A stretch of DNA of 64,000 nt from DATLSM01 sp963722965 (GCA_963722965.1 CAVROX010000007.1:225664-289663), one strand, 5' to 3'; counted from the stretch's first letter, positions 6,619 through 16,251 are shown. Program-made: numbers and translations. The notes: a model not told the origin generated them from the letters alone.

Positions 6619-8796
6619 GTGACCCCTTCCCTTGGCTCCTACATCGGCGGCTGCGTCGCGGTGATTGGCATCCTCGCGGCGCTTGGCCTCGGCGGCTACT
6701 GGCTGCGGCGCTGGATCGTGGCGGAATTCACCGGCGCCCTCGCCCGGCTGGCCGAGATCACGATCGCCGTCGCCCTGCTGATCATCTCCCTGGAGCTGCT
6801 CGGCACGCTGAGCAGCCTGCGGCTGGGCTGGATCGTTGTCGTCTGCATCGTGGTCGGCCTGCTTGCTGCGCTTGTCGGCTGGCGCAAGGCTCCCCGCGAC
6901 GTCGCCGGGATCGCGGCGCCGAGGGCGGGGCGCGCGGCTCTCTGGATCGCGATCGCGGTCGCCACCGTCACGGTCGCCGAGTGGACCGTCCCGGCGCTGT
7001 TGAGCCTCGAACAGGGGATGTTCGGCGGGGATACCACCTGGTACCACATGCCCTTTGCGGCGCGAATGGCCCAGGAACATTCCACGGTCCATCTGCTCTA
7101 CACAGACCCCCTGCGACTGGTCGCCTGGTTTTACCCGCAGAGTTCGGAACTGATCAACGCGACCGGGATTCTGTTGATGCACAACGACTGGCTCTCGCCG
7201 CTGATTAACCTCGGCTGGCTGGCAGTCGCCCTGCTCGGCGCCTGGTGTGTTGGGCGCCCATACAAGGTTGGCCCGGCGACCTTGGTCGCCTCTGCCCTGG
7301 TGCTCGACTCGGGCGTGCTGATCGCTCTGCAGCCCGGTGAGGGCCGAAACGACATCATGGGCCTCGCCTTCCTGATCGCCTTTGCGGCCTTCCTGATCAA
7401 CGGCCACCAGCGCCGTGCTCCGGACGCCGGTGCGGCGGTGCAGGACACGCCCGAGCGCGACGCGCCGCTGCTTGACAAGGGCCCCCTGGTGCTCGCCGGT
7501 ATCGCTGCGGGACTGGCGGCTTCGGTGAAGCTCACCTTCCTGATCCCTGTCGCGGCGATCGCGGTCGGAGTCGTGCTTTTCAGCGGCAAGGGGCGTCGCG
7601 TCACGACCGCCTGGGTCATGGGGCTGGCGATGTTCGTGGTCGGCGCCTACTGGTACGTGCGGGCGGCACTGAAGAGCGGCGGTAACCCGATCCCTCAAGT
7701 TGGCTGGGGGCCGCTTCACCTGCCGCGTCCCGAACAGATGCCCCTTGACCCGCGACCGCGCTTCGCCGTATCCCACTACCTGTTTGACCCGACCGTTTAT
7801 CGCAAGTGGTTCCTCCCTCAGCTTGATAACGCGTTCGGCCCCCTCTTCCCGCTGATCCTAATCGGCGCCTTCGCCGCCGTGATCTACATGGCGTTTCGCT
7901 CACGCAACACGATCCTGCGGGTCCTCGCGGTCGCCGCTCTGCTGACCGCAATCGTCTATGTCTTCACCCCGCTGACCGCCGCCGGCCAGCAGGGCTCGCC
8001 GACCGGGTTCTTCACCAACACCCGCTACCTGACGCCGGGGCTGGTCCTGGCTTTGGTCCTGCTGCCGCTCGCCCGACCGTTGCGTGCCCCCGATAGCCGC
8101 GCCTGGCAGACCCTGATCGCCCTCACGGTCGTCTTCGCGGTGACCGTCGTCGCCTCCCCGCACGTGCATCTCTCCTACATCGTCGGCACCGTCTTCCTAG
8201 TCCTCGCGCTGGTCTGGGCGCCGGCCGCTCTTGGCTTGTTGCGCGGGCAGGGACGGGTGACTCGCGGCGTCGCCGTCGCGGCGGCTGCGCTCGTTGTTGT
8301 CCTGGCCGTGCTCCTCGGTCGCGGTGAGGAGGTTCAGTACGTCGACCACCATTACACGAACCCGCGCCTCTTCCTTGGTGGTGGCGGCCCCAAGCGGGCC
8401 TACACGTTCGCCCGCCGCCAGCACGACAAACGGATCGGCATCGCTGGCTCGGGAGAGATTTTCTTTGGCCAGTATGGCTACTACGGCGCCGACCTGTCCA
8501 ACTACGTGCAGTACATCGGCGTGCCCGGACCCAACGGCGCCTACCGCCTCGCCACCACCTGCTCCCAGTTCCGCCGTCGCGTCAACGCTGGCAACTACGA
8601 CTACCTGATCCTCAGTAGATATACGGAGGACTCCAGGACCTCGCCTTATTGGTATCCGATCTACGCTTGGGTCAAAACCGATCCGGCGCTGAAGCTGATC
8701 ATCGCTGAGCCCCACGCCACACCCGAGCCCGACTACGTGTTCAAGGTCAACGGGCCGCTTGACCCAGCCGGTTGCGCCAATCTTGGATCCAGCTGA
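6619..8796 (+). CDS. Large polytopic membrane protein, GT-C glycosyltransferase-like
   Basis: 725 residues with more than ten predicted membrane helices, the first at residues 8-28 and 42-65, and a soluble C-terminal ~150 residues. The extramembrane loop GGDTTWYHMPFAARMAQ (~135-151) has the acidic residue and aromatic cluster expected of GT-C enzymes that use polyprenyl-phosphate sugars; WFYPQSSELIN and PGEGRNDIMGLAF are other conserved-looking loops. A role in transferring a sugar to a cell-envelope acceptor is an inference. It begins 36 bp after msrA and its stop overlaps the ribosome site of the aldo/keto reductase, so the three genes may be cotranscribed. Confidence 0.7.
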   Translation: MTPSLGSYIGGCVAVIGILAALGLGGYWLRRWIVAEFTGALARLAEITIAVALLIISLELLGTLSSLRLGWIVVVCIVVGLLAALVGWRKAPRDVAGIAAPRAGRAALWIAIAVATVTVAEWTVPALLSLEQGMFGGDTTWYHMPFAARMAQEHSTVHLLYTDPLRLVAWFYPQSSELINATGILLMHNDWLSPLINLGWLAVALLGAWCVGRPYKVGPATLVASALVLDSGVLIALQPGEGRNDIMGLAFLIAFAAFLINGHQRRAPDAGAAVQDTPERDAPLLDKGPLVLAGIAAGLAASVKLTFLIPVAAIAVGVVLFSGKGRRVTTAWVMGLAMFVVGAYWYVRAALKSGGNPIPQVGWGPLHLPRPEQMPLDPRPRFAVSHYLFDPTVYRKWFLPQLDNAFGPLFPLILIGAFAAVIYMAFRSRNTILRVLAVAALLTAIVYVFTPLTAAGQQGSPTGFFTNTRYLTPGLVLALVLLPLARPLRAPDSRAWQTLIALTVVFAVTVVASPHVHLSYIVGTVFLVLALVWAPAALGLLRGQGRVTRGVAVAAAALVVVLAVLLGRGEEVQYVDHHYTNPRLFLGGGGPKRAYTFARRQHDKRIGIAGSGEIFFGQYGYYGADLSNYVQYIGVPGPNGAYRLATTCSQFRRRVNAGNYDYLILSRYTEDSRTSPYWYPIYAWVKTDPALKLIIAEPHATPEPDYVFKVNGPLDPAGCANLGSS

Positions 8797-8803
8797 GGAG
8801 GCC

Positions 8804-9787
8804 GTGAAGGAAAGAAGGAAGTTGGGAGGCGGCGGGCTGGAGGTTTCGGCCGAGGGTCTCGGCTGCATGGGGATGTCGGAGTTTTACGGCTCCGCCGACG
8901 AAGTCGAAGCCAAGGCGGTAATCCAGCGAGCCCTCGACCTCGGAGTCGACTTCCTCGACACCGCCGACATGTACGGGCCGTTCACCAACGAGAGGCTGGT
9001 CGGGGAGGCGATTGCCGGTCACCACGACGAGGTCGTTGTGGCGACCAAGTTTGGCAATGTGCGGGGGCGGCGCGGAGAGCGCCTGGGGGTGCGCGGCGAT
9101 CCCGAGTACGTAAGGCAGTGCTGCGAGGACTCGCTCGGGCGCCTCGGCGTCGAGCGGGTTGACCTCTACTACCAGCATAGGGTCGACCCGGATGTCCCAA
9201 TCGAGGAGACGGTCGGCGCGATGGCTGAACTTGTTGAGCAGGGGAAGGTGGCGTATCTCGGGCTCTCTGAGGCGGCTCCGGAGACGATCCGTCGCGCCCA
9301 CGCGACCCACCCGATCACGGCGCTGCAGACCGAGTACTCCCTTTGGAGTCGCGACCCCGAGAATGAAATCCTGCCAACCGTCCGAGAGCTGGGGGTCGGC
9401 TTCGTTGCCTACAGTCCGCTCGGCCGAGGTTTCCTCGCCGGCCGCTTTCGCGCTCTCGAGGACCTCGCCGAGGACGATTTCCGCCGCTACAGCCCCCGCT
9501 TCCAGCCGGACAACCTTGGGCACAACCTGCAGCTGCTGGCGCGGGTCGAGGAGCTTGCGACCGAGAAGGGCGTGACACCGGCCCAGCTCGCTCTAGCCTG
9601 GGTGATGGCACAGGGAGAGGACATAGTCCCGATCCCCGGCACAAAGCGGCTCCGCTATCTGGAGGAGAACGTCGCCGCGGCAGAGATCGAGTTGAGCGAA
9701 CAGGAGCTGCGCAGGATTGCGGCGGCCGCACCCCAGGGCGCCGCCGCGGGGGACCGCTACGCCGACATGTCACCTGTCGACCGCTGA
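8804..9787 (+). CDS. Aldo/keto reductase
   Basis: 327 residues from GTG 8804, with TGAGGAG just upstream overlapping the stop of the previous gene. Family marks are LGCMGMSEFYG, FLDTADMYGPFTNE (Asp and catalytic Tyr), VVVATKFG (Lys), DLYYQHRVDP (His) and a C-terminal NADPH pocket IVPIPGTKRLRYLEENVAAAE. It belongs to the AKR13-like subgroup that reduces aldehydes and quinones with NADPH. Substrate unknown. A second aldo/keto reductase, not closely similar, is at 20.1-21.1 kb. Confidence 0.92.
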   Translation: MKERRKLGGGGLEVSAEGLGCMGMSEFYGSADEVEAKAVIQRALDLGVDFLDTADMYGPFTNERLVGEAIAGHHDEVVVATKFGNVRGRRGERLGVRGDPEYVRQCCEDSLGRLGVERVDLYYQHRVDPDVPIEETVGAMAELVEQGKVAYLGLSEAAPETIRRAHATHPITALQTEYSLWSRDPENEILPTVRELGVGFVAYSPLGRGFLAGRFRALEDLAEDDFRRYSPRFQPDNLGHNLQLLARVEELATEKGVTPAQLALAWVMAQGEDIVPIPGTKRLRYLEENVAAAEIELSEQELRRIAAAAPQGAAAGDRYADMSPVDR

Positions 9788-9922
9788 GCCCCGATCCTCG
9801 CCGGACCGCAGCGGGAAGACCGACGGCCTTCTATTCGTCGTTGCAATTAATGAATCCCTGGCTCTGTAAAGCCAAATTCGCCGCCTCGATCCGAGCCTCG
9901 ATGTGAGCTCGCTCAGGCACGC

Positions 9923-9973
9923 GCCAACTCCGTTTAGGCAGCGAGATCGCCTCGCTGCCTAAACGGAGTTGGC
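9923..9973. repeat. Perfect 23-bp inverted repeat (hairpin)
   Basis: Arms at 9923-9945 and 9951-9973 are exact reverse complements, beginning GCCAACTCCG and separated by the loop ATCGC. It lies between convergent genes (aldo/keto reductase and cupin). There is no T-run on either side, so it is not a standard intrinsic terminator, although it could still act as one for both strands. A miniature transposable element or processed hairpin RNA is also possible. Confidence 0.7.
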
Positions 9974-10076
9974 CGAAAGCCCTGTTGGCCGCGGGCCCCT
10001 ATCCCGGGACGCCGCTGTACGCCTCCGCTGGGCTCGCGGCGAGGGGAGGTAGTCCACCAGCCCCATCCAAAGGTCT

Positions 10077-10115
10077 AGGAAGCCGAAAGTCACGGGTTCC
10101 AATCCCGCCGCCGCT
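10077..10115 (+). other. tRNA-like T-arm scrap in an intergenic interval
   Basis: ACGGGTTCCAATCCCG reads as a tRNA T-arm (stem CGGG/CCCG with TTCCAAT loop) following AAGTC. I could not fold a full tRNA around it and found no matching acceptor strand. It may be a relic of a tRNA-targeted insertion. Apart from this and the hairpin at 9923-9973, the interval 9788-10354 shows no gene. Confidence 0.25.
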
Positions 10116-10354
10116 CGGGTGCCCTCCGGCTCCTCGTGCTCTGCGGCAGCGCGGGCGACGTCTGGCGACGCTCTCGCAACACGCGGTTGCGCAAGCGAGC
10201 TGCAAACCCGCGCAGACTGACCTCCTCCTCTGGAGCGCAACCCGGTCATCCACCCTTCTGGCTGGTCTACGGGGCGAAGAGGGGAGAGTGCACTGCCCGC
10301 GGCTGAGTCAGTTCCTTCTCCCGCTTCATGTTCACCTGATCACCTGACTGGCGA

Positions 10355-10756
10355 CTAGTCAGCCCACCAGTCGCGCTGGCCATCGACGTCTTCGCGCGGA
10401 GCCTCGCCGAGATTGGGCGCGCCGATGACGAGGATCTCCAGGCCCTCCGGCCCGGCCTCGTAGCCTCGCCACGTACCGGGCGGAACGCGCACCGCGTCCC
10501 ATTCCCTGAGCTCGACGATTTCGTCGTCGAGCTTCATCCGCCCGCTCCCGCCCAAGACCACGTACACCTCCTCCTGCTTCTTGTGCGTGTGGCCGTAGGG
10601 AAAGCGATAGCCGGGCGGGACACGCTGGTAGCCCAGGCCGGATTTCTTGAGCTCGAGCGCCTCGGTCGCCAAGCGAAACTCCAGGTCCGGCGCGCCGTCG
10701 AACCTGGACCCGACGTCCTCCAGGTCCTCCTTGAGGTTCCTCAGAGTGAACGGCAC
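10355..10756 (-). CDS. Cupin-domain protein
   Basis: 133 residues. The double-stranded beta-helix is marked by PYGHTHKKQEEVYVVLGGSGRMKLDD (metal-binding His-x-His and Glu) and by the second motif WDAVRVPPGTWRGYEAGPEGLEILVIG. In the second motif the usual His is replaced by Trp-Arg-Gly, so the metal site is altered. Small cupins of this type include sugar-binding and regulatory proteins; no substrate can be named. It stands alone and converges with the aldo/keto reductase. Confidence 0.85.
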   Translation of the reverse strand: MPFTLRNLKEDLEDVGSRFDGAPDLEFRLATEALELKKSGLGYQRVPPGYRFPYGHTHKKQEEVYVVLGGSGRMKLDDEIVELREWDAVRVPPGTWRGYEAGPEGLEILVIGAPNLGEAPREDVDGQRDWWAD

Positions 10757-10759
10757 GGC

Positions 10760-11227
10760 GCAATCCTATGGCACCCCTGGCTGGGGTCGCCGAGCTGATG
10801 CGTCAATCGCGCGGTGCCAGGTTCCTTCCGGTGGCGCTCCACGGTCAGAGAGTAAGTGCTGCTAAATGCTGTTGTGCGGCCGGTCAGCGTGCCTCATTAC
10901 GTAAAAGCGCGATTGATTTCCCTACGGCCAATCTGGGGGGGATAATGTGCAGACTTGCCCGGAATTCGACCAACCAATTTGCACGTATTTCTTCGGTCGT
11001 TTCGGACCGGGTTCGAGTTGTCGACGTCACGCCGCGGCACACCGATCCGGAGCGGAAGCCTCTTCGGCCCTCGCCGGTCGATTGGCTAATCAGAAAAATT
11101 CCGAGACCTCAGGCGATCAGCGGACGGGCGCTTTCGTCGACCAGATGACATACATGAGCCGACTAAACCGGGCCGCTGACCCATTCGGGCTCGTCAAATG
11201 AACGCGAGCTCGCGCAGGAGACCATAT
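10760..11227. other. Intergenic, no gene seen
   Basis: The interval between the divergent cupin and hydrolase-cyclase genes has no frame that looks coding. It is noticeably richer in A and T around 10860-10960 (for example AAATGCTGTTG and TACGTAAAAGCGCG), so it may contain promoters for both neighbours. No specific promoter could be assigned. Confidence 0.4.
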
Positions 11228-12640
11228 ATGCCAATCGCGCCAATCGCGCTAACTTGGCTGTTCATGGAGGAGGCCGGCGCGACGCGTCCCGAGACTGGGT
11301 ATGCCCCTAGCGGGAAGATCGGGATCGCCTACCAAGTGATCGGAGGGGGGAGCCTAGATCTCGTGGTCGCGTTCCCGTTCATCTCCCACCTTGACCTCCT
11401 CTGGGAGAGCCCGCCGATGGCGCGTTTCATCCGACGTCTGGCGTCGTTCGCCCGAGTCATTGTCTTCGACCGGCGCGGAGTTGGTCTCTCGGATCCTGTG
11501 GACGGAGCGCCCACCCTCGAAGAGCGGATGGACGACCTGCGCGCCGTCATGGACGCGGCCGGATCAGAGACCGCCGCGCTGCTAGGCATGTCGGAGGGAG
11601 CGACGATGTGCATGCTGTTTGCGGCCACTTATCCTGAGCGCACGTCGGCTTTGGTTCTCTGGGGCGCCATGGCTCGATCGACCGCTGCGGATGACTACCC
11701 ATGGGCGCCGGAGAAAGTGTCGTTGGAAGAGGCCCAAGAAGAGCTCGTCGGGCCGCTCTGGGGCCAGGGGGCGACTATCGAGATCTTCTCACCGAGCATG
11801 GCTGACGACCCCCGAGCCCGTGAGTTCCAGGCCCGCTTCGAGCGCCAAGCGGCCAGCCCAATGCGCGTCTGGCAGCTCTACGAGATGTTTCTCGACACCG
11901 ACGTGCGTGAGGCCCTGCCACTAATCCAGGCGCCGACGCTGGTACTCCACCGCCGTGGCGATCGGGCCGTCAACTGGCGTGCCGGCCGCTGGCTGGCTGA
12001 GCAGATTGAGGGCAGCAGGTACGCCGAGCTGGAGGGTCAAGACCACTTCCCATGGGTGGGTGAGAACAGTGAGCAAGCGGTGGATGAGATCGAGGAGTTC
12101 CTCACCGGCGTGCGCCCAAGCCCAGTCCCCGAGCGGGTGCTGGGAACGGTTCTCTTCACCGACATCGTTGACTCCACACGCCATGCCACAGAGCTAGGGG
12201 ATCGGCGCTGGCGGAGCTTGCTAGAGGAGCATCAGAGACTGGTGCGCGAGCGTCTCGGACGGTTCGAGGGCCGCGAGGTGAAGACGACCGGCGACGGTTT
12301 CTTGGCTATTTTCAACGGCCCGACCCGGGCGGTCGAGTGCGCACAGGCAATTGTGGCCGAGATGCCCAGACTTGGCATCCAGGTGCGAGCCGGAATCCAT
12401 ACGGGTGAGGTCGAGTTGATGGGTGATGACATTGGCGGGATAGCCGTGCATGTGGCCGCCCGTATTTCGGCGGTGGCAGACGCCGGCACGGTGCTGGCCT
12501 CACGCACAGTCCGCGATCTAGTTGTCGGCTCGGGGATCGCCTTCGACTCCCTCGGCAGTCAAAGGCTCAAGGGCATCAGCGAGGAGTGGGAGATCTATCT
12601 GGTGACCGCAACCCCCCTCTCAGCGGGCGCTGTCCCTTGA
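11228..12640 (+). CDS. Alpha/beta hydrolase fused to class III nucleotide cyclase domain
   Basis: 470 residues from ATG 11228, which has AGGAG 7 bp upstream. Residues ~20-290 are an alpha/beta hydrolase with nucleophile motif GMSEGA (~119), acid in LHRRGDRAVN and His in GQDHFPWVG. Residues ~300-465 are a cyclase homology domain: VLGTVLFTDIVDST (metal Asp), KTTGDGFLAIF, VRAGIHTGEVELMGDDIGGIAVHVAARI. The expected asparagine-arginine pair of the transition state appears as HVAAR, so His replaces Asn and catalytic competence is uncertain. Such fusions are common in actinobacteria and may link small-molecule sensing to cAMP production. No partner gene is adjacent. Confidence 0.88.
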   Translation: MPIAPIALTWLFMEEAGATRPETGYAPSGKIGIAYQVIGGGSLDLVVAFPFISHLDLLWESPPMARFIRRLASFARVIVFDRRGVGLSDPVDGAPTLEERMDDLRAVMDAAGSETAALLGMSEGATMCMLFAATYPERTSALVLWGAMARSTAADDYPWAPEKVSLEEAQEELVGPLWGQGATIEIFSPSMADDPRAREFQARFERQAASPMRVWQLYEMFLDTDVREALPLIQAPTLVLHRRGDRAVNWRAGRWLAEQIEGSRYAELEGQDHFPWVGENSEQAVDEIEEFLTGVRPSPVPERVLGTVLFTDIVDSTRHATELGDRRWRSLLEEHQRLVRERLGRFEGREVKTTGDGFLAIFNGPTRAVECAQAIVAEMPRLGIQVRAGIHTGEVELMGDDIGGIAVHVAARISAVADAGTVLASRTVRDLVVGSGIAFDSLGSQRLKGISEEWEIYLVTATPLSAGAVP

Positions 12641-12893
12641 GCTGGCTGGTAGCGCCTTGCCCCCGGGTAGGTCGATTCGGCATCGGGCCCATCAACCACA
12701 TCCCCCGAGATAACCCAACGGTGTGGCCATGCAATCGGGCGGCGATTGTGCCATGGCCGAGTTTTGGGTGATGCACGCCCTGAGCCGACCCTCGCTGAAC
12801 TCGTTAGCGCGTTCTAGTCCTGCAAGCGCGATCGATTCAGTGAGGGTCTTCAGCCCGGTCAGGGATACGCGTTTGACCGCTACGATCTCACCG

Positions 12894-13796
12894 ATGCCAG
12901 CGTTCGAGTTAACTGCCCTGCTGGAGGGCGGCGCGTTCTTCGAGGGGCCACGTTGGCGCGATGGTCGCTGGTGGGTATCGGACTTCTATCGACATCTGGT
13001 GATGACGGTTGCACCCGACGGCTCGGTCGATACGGTGATGTCGGTCGAGCAGCAGCCTTCAGGGCTGGGTTGGACCCCCGACGGCTCATTGCTAGTGGTA
13101 TCGATGAAAGACCACCGCATACTGCGCCGTGCGCCCACTGGTGAGGTGAGTGTCCATGCCGATCTGACAGCGCACTGCGCGGGGCACTTGAACGACCTGG
13201 TGGTTGACCGGCGGGGACGCGCATATGTTGGGGAGTTCGGTTTCGACCTCATGGGCTTTGCCGATCCGGCCCCGGGGAAGCTCATGCGGGTCGATCCAGA
13301 TGGCTCTGTCACCGTGCTTGACGCTGATATGAGGTTTCCCAATGGCTCGGTGATCACCCCCGACGGTGAGACGCTGATCGTCGGCGAGACGGCTGGTGCT
13401 CGATATACCGCATTCACGCTAGCCGCTGACGGCTCGCTGAGCGACCGAAGGATCTGGGCACAGGTGGCTTCCGCCCCCGAGCTTGGCCCCTTGGTGGAGA
13501 CGCTTCCACAACTGAAGTTCGCACCAGATGGCTGTGGCCTCGATGCCGAGGGTTGCATCTGGGCCGCTGACGCTGTCGGCGCCCGTTGTGTTCGGGTCGC
13601 CGAAGGTGGCGAGATACTGGCGGAGATAAGCGCACCTGAGGGTCTCGGGATCTTCGCATGCATGCTCGGCGGTGAGGACGGGCGCACGCTGTTGCTTTGC
13701 GCCGCGCCCGATTTCCTTGAGGCTAACCGCACGGCTGCACGAGAGGCCGTGCTGCTGACGACCGTCGTCGACGTACCGCACGCCGGGCTGCCCTGA
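12894..13796 (+). CDS. SMP-30/gluconolactonase-like beta-propeller hydrolase
   Basis: 300 residues from ATG 12894. The six-bladed propeller shows the metal ligands of the family: Glu in FFEGPRWRDGRWW (~18), Asn in AGHLNDLVVDRRG, Asn in RFPNGSVITPDG and Asp in GCGLDAEGCIWAAD. The family hydrolyses sugar lactones or related esters with a divalent metal. No signal peptide is visible, so it should be cytoplasmic. It follows the hydrolase-cyclase gene after a 253-bp gap in which I see no other gene. Substrate cannot be told from sequence. Confidence 0.88.
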   Translation: MPAFELTALLEGGAFFEGPRWRDGRWWVSDFYRHLVMTVAPDGSVDTVMSVEQQPSGLGWTPDGSLLVVSMKDHRILRRAPTGEVSVHADLTAHCAGHLNDLVVDRRGRAYVGEFGFDLMGFADPAPGKLMRVDPDGSVTVLDADMRFPNGSVITPDGETLIVGETAGARYTAFTLAADGSLSDRRIWAQVASAPELGPLVETLPQLKFAPDGCGLDAEGCIWAADAVGARCVRVAEGGEILAEISAPEGLGIFACMLGGEDGRTLLLCAAPDFLEANRTAAREAVLLTTVVDVPHAGLP

Positions 13797-14149
13797 GAGG
13801 CAGGGCAGACCAGGTTCGCCGCGGCGCGGTCGACTGGCTTCTGCAGAACGCTGGCAGGAGCCGCGGCTCGCGCGGGCCACTCACTATGGGGCCTTGACTC
13901 CGACTCGGCCGCATCCGCACCGTTCTCGACACTTTGGAGCTATACGAGCCCCCCAGGCCGATGATCCACCTGAATTGAGGCGGGCTTGAAATCTACCGGC
14001 GCTCGGGCGGCCTCCTGCCCTCACCGCCCCTGTTGGCCACCGTGCAGGCTTCCTCGGCCCCGATGAACGGAGCTAGTGCGATGCCAACGTGGTCTCCCCG
14101 TTGTGCTTGTTCGTACTCCTCGGGGCAGCGCCTACGCCGGCGTGAGGGC

Positions 14150-14275
14150 CCCCGCGACGCGGTCGGCACCGGCAAGCTGCAGGCCAAGTCGATATCAGGC
14201 GCCAAGCTCGCCGTAGGCGCCGTGACCAGCTCCAATATCGCCGAAGGGACGATCACCGGCCAAAACATCAAATGA
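14150..14275 (+). pseudogene. Fragment of LTYANV-type secreted protein
   Basis: The frame ending at 14275 reads GTGKLQAKSISGAKLAVGAVTSSNIAEGTITGQNIK, a run of the short A/S/K-rich repeats that follow the signal peptide in the proteins at 34.0 and 35.7 kb (for example GSVGGAQLQANSVSGDNV). The signal peptide and C-terminal domain are absent, so this is a scrap. Nothing else coding is evident between 13797 and 14490. Confidence 0.5.
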
Positions 14276-14496
14276 GTGCCCTCGGTGCCGTCCCATCCTC
14301 GGCGATCTCTGCCAACGCAACCGGAGCCCAAAAGCTCGACAAACACCAAGGCTTCTGCCCGCGGGGCACGACGCTGATCAGGGAGAGTCTGCTTTGACGA
14401 TGATGATCCGGTCTACGCCGCCGAGCAGGGCGGATGGGCGGGATCCCTCGTTTCCGATTCGCGTTTACGCTAAGGCTGCGAGGAGGCGGGAGCGGC

Positions 14497-15993
14497 TCTC
14501 CGGAGAGGTTGTCCGAGATCTCGTAGAACTTTGAACGGCGGTCCTCCCGCCCCGTCCGCTTCGACTGGAAGCGTGGCGGGCGCGAACAAGTCCACTACGA
14601 GACAGGAGGAACCGCCATGAAGAAGGTACCCGTAGCGAAGGTCGCCACGACCGCGCAGGCGTCGGAGAGTCCGCTGCCACCGCAGATCCAGGAGGCCCTC
14701 GGCGAGCTGGTGGGTGCGGCGAAGGAGGGACTGCTCGCGCTGAGCGTCGGTGTCGGGCTCGGCGTGGTGCACGAGCTGATGGAAGCGGAGGTGACCGAGG
14801 TCGTGGGCCCAAAGGGCAAAGGAACCCGGATCGGGCGGCCAAGCGTCATGGTCACGAGGATGGCTCGATGACCTTGGGTGGCCGGCGCGTGAAGGTCAAC
14901 CGACCAAGGATGCGCACTGTCGAGGAAGAGAGCGAGCTGCCGCTCGCCACATATGAGTATTTCGCCGACCGCGACCCGCTGACCCGGGCGGTGATGGACC
15001 GGATGCTCGCCGGCGTGTCGACCCGCAAGTTCGCTGCCGTCGGTGAGCCGATCGGCGAGGAGATCGAGGAGGGGGCCTCGGCGACCTCCAAGTCCTCGGT
15101 CTCAGAGGCGTTCGTTAAGCGCACCGCCACTGCGCTTGAGGAGCTGATATCGCGACGGCTCGACGACGTCCGCCTGGCGGTGATGATGCTCGACGGCATG
15201 GAGATCGCCGAGCGCACCCACGTCGTCTGCCTCGGGATTACCACCGAGGGGGTGAAGATCCCGCTCGGGCTCTGGGAGGGCTCGACCGAGAACTCGACGC
15301 TGGCCCGCACGCTGCTCGCCGATCTGGTCGACCGCGGGCTCGATCCCTGCCAGGCGATCCTGTTCGTGATCGATGGCGCCAAGGCGCTTCGGCGCGCGAT
15401 CAAGGATGTCTTCGGCGAGCACGCGCTCGTCCATCGCTGCCACCGCCACAAGGAGCGAAACGTCTGTGACCTCCTACCCGAAGCCGACCGTGACCGCATC
15501 CGCGGTCGAATGCGCGCCGCCTGGTCGCTGGCTGACGCCGATCTCGCCTGCCAGCGGCTTGAGCTGCTTGCCTCAGAGCTCGACCGAACGTGGCCCGACG
15601 CCGCCTCCTCGCTGCGGGAGGGTATGGTCGAGACCCTGACGCTGATGCGGCTCGGGATCGACGGCCAGCTCGCCAAGACGCTCGGCTCGACCAACCCGTG
15701 CGAGAGCATGATCGAGATCGTCCGCCACACCCAGCGCAACGTGAAGCGCTGGCGCGACGGTGACATGCGCAAGCGCTGGACCGCCGCAGGGATGCTCGTC
15801 GCCGAGCAGCAGTTCAGGCGGATCGTCGGTTACCGCGACCTCGCCAATCTGGTGATCGCAATCGAGCGTCAGGCCGTCGGTGTCACTGCTGATAATCCTG
15901 AACGCAAGGAGGTGGGCGAGCTCGTTACCGTATGAGAGTCAGTTTGGGATCGCCGCTGAAGTTCCACGATGATCCGGACATCCTCCTCCGGAG
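14497..15993 (+). mobile_element. IS256-family element, degraded
   Basis: A mutator-type transposase in two frames is bracketed by imperfect inverted repeats. The left end is near 14497-14545 (TCCGGAGAGG, TGTCCGAGATC, CGTAGAACTT) and the right end near 15946-15993, which reads in reverse complement as TCCGGAGGAGGATGTCCGG, then CGTGGAACTT. The match is roughly 75-80 percent, and I could not find a clear target duplication, so the limits are approximate. The right end stops about 100 bp before tRNA-Arg. Confidence 0.55.
14617..15935 (+). pseudogene. IS256-family (mutator) transposase, frameshifted
   Basis: The first frame (ATG 14617) runs through ELMEAEVTEVVGPKGKG and stops at 14871. The second frame, open before ATG 14868, continues with NPDRAAKRHGHEDGSMTLGGRRV, the exact continuation expected in this family. 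One base is missing near 14820-14822. The second frame has the catalytic block: MMLDGMEIAERTHVVCLGI (Asp), FVIDGAKALRRAI (Asp), HRCHRHKERNV and a C-terminal SMIEIVRHTQRNVKRW (Glu). No slippery sequence is obvious, so programmed frameshifting is less likely than mutation. Confidence 0.8.
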
Positions 15994-16096
15994 CACACCG
16001 CGAAGCGTTTGATGCGGCCATTGATCTGGCAGCAATGGGCAGCGGAGCGGATAATGACCAAGGAAACCGCTCTGCAGAGCCAAAACTAGACAATCT

Positions 16097-16169
16097 GCCC
16101 CCGTAGCTCAGCGGACAGAGCGACGGCCTTCTAAGCCGTGGGTCGCTGGTTCGAATCCAGCCGGGGGCG
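16097..16169 (+). tRNA. tRNA-Arg (anticodon TCT)
   Basis: A full cloverleaf: acceptor GCCCCCG/CGGGGGC, D-arm GCTC-AGCGGACA-GAGC, anticodon stem ACGGC/GCCGT around CTTCTAA (anticodon TCT, reading AGA/AGG), T-arm GCTGG-TTCGAAT-CCAGC, discriminator G. CCA is not encoded. Its last 41 bp before the discriminator are repeated exactly at 24241-24281. Confidence 0.95.
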
Positions 16170-16231
16170 TAGCCGCAAAGTCAGTCGTAGAGCCAAATTT
16201 AGCTTCCATAGCCAGATAGTTGTCATGGCAA

Positions 16232-16251
16232 CGGGTGCCAAATGGGTACCA
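16232..16251. repeat. Tandem GGGTnCCA motif after tRNA-Arg
   Basis: CGGGTGCCAAATGGGTACCA holds two copies of GGGT(G/A)CCA about 11 bp apart, 63 bp after the tRNA. It resembles the repeats beside the integrase (4466-4487) and after tRNA-His (28209-28230). A TAGAGCCAAAT string between tRNA and repeat also recurs after tRNA-His. Confidence 0.4.

Noticed and set aside
6124..7776. 550-residue minus-strand frame
   Set aside because: Antisense of msrA and the GT-C-like gene; Arg/Gly/Asp-rich composition typical of shadows in high-GC DNA.
14617..14871. Programmed frameshift in the IS256-type transposase
   Set aside because: The join lies at AAAGGGCAAAGGAAC without a clear slippery heptamer, and this family is normally translated from one frame; a one-base deletion is simpler.
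14868..15772. Ser/Arg-rich minus-strand frame
   Set aside because: Antisense of the IS256-type transposase.
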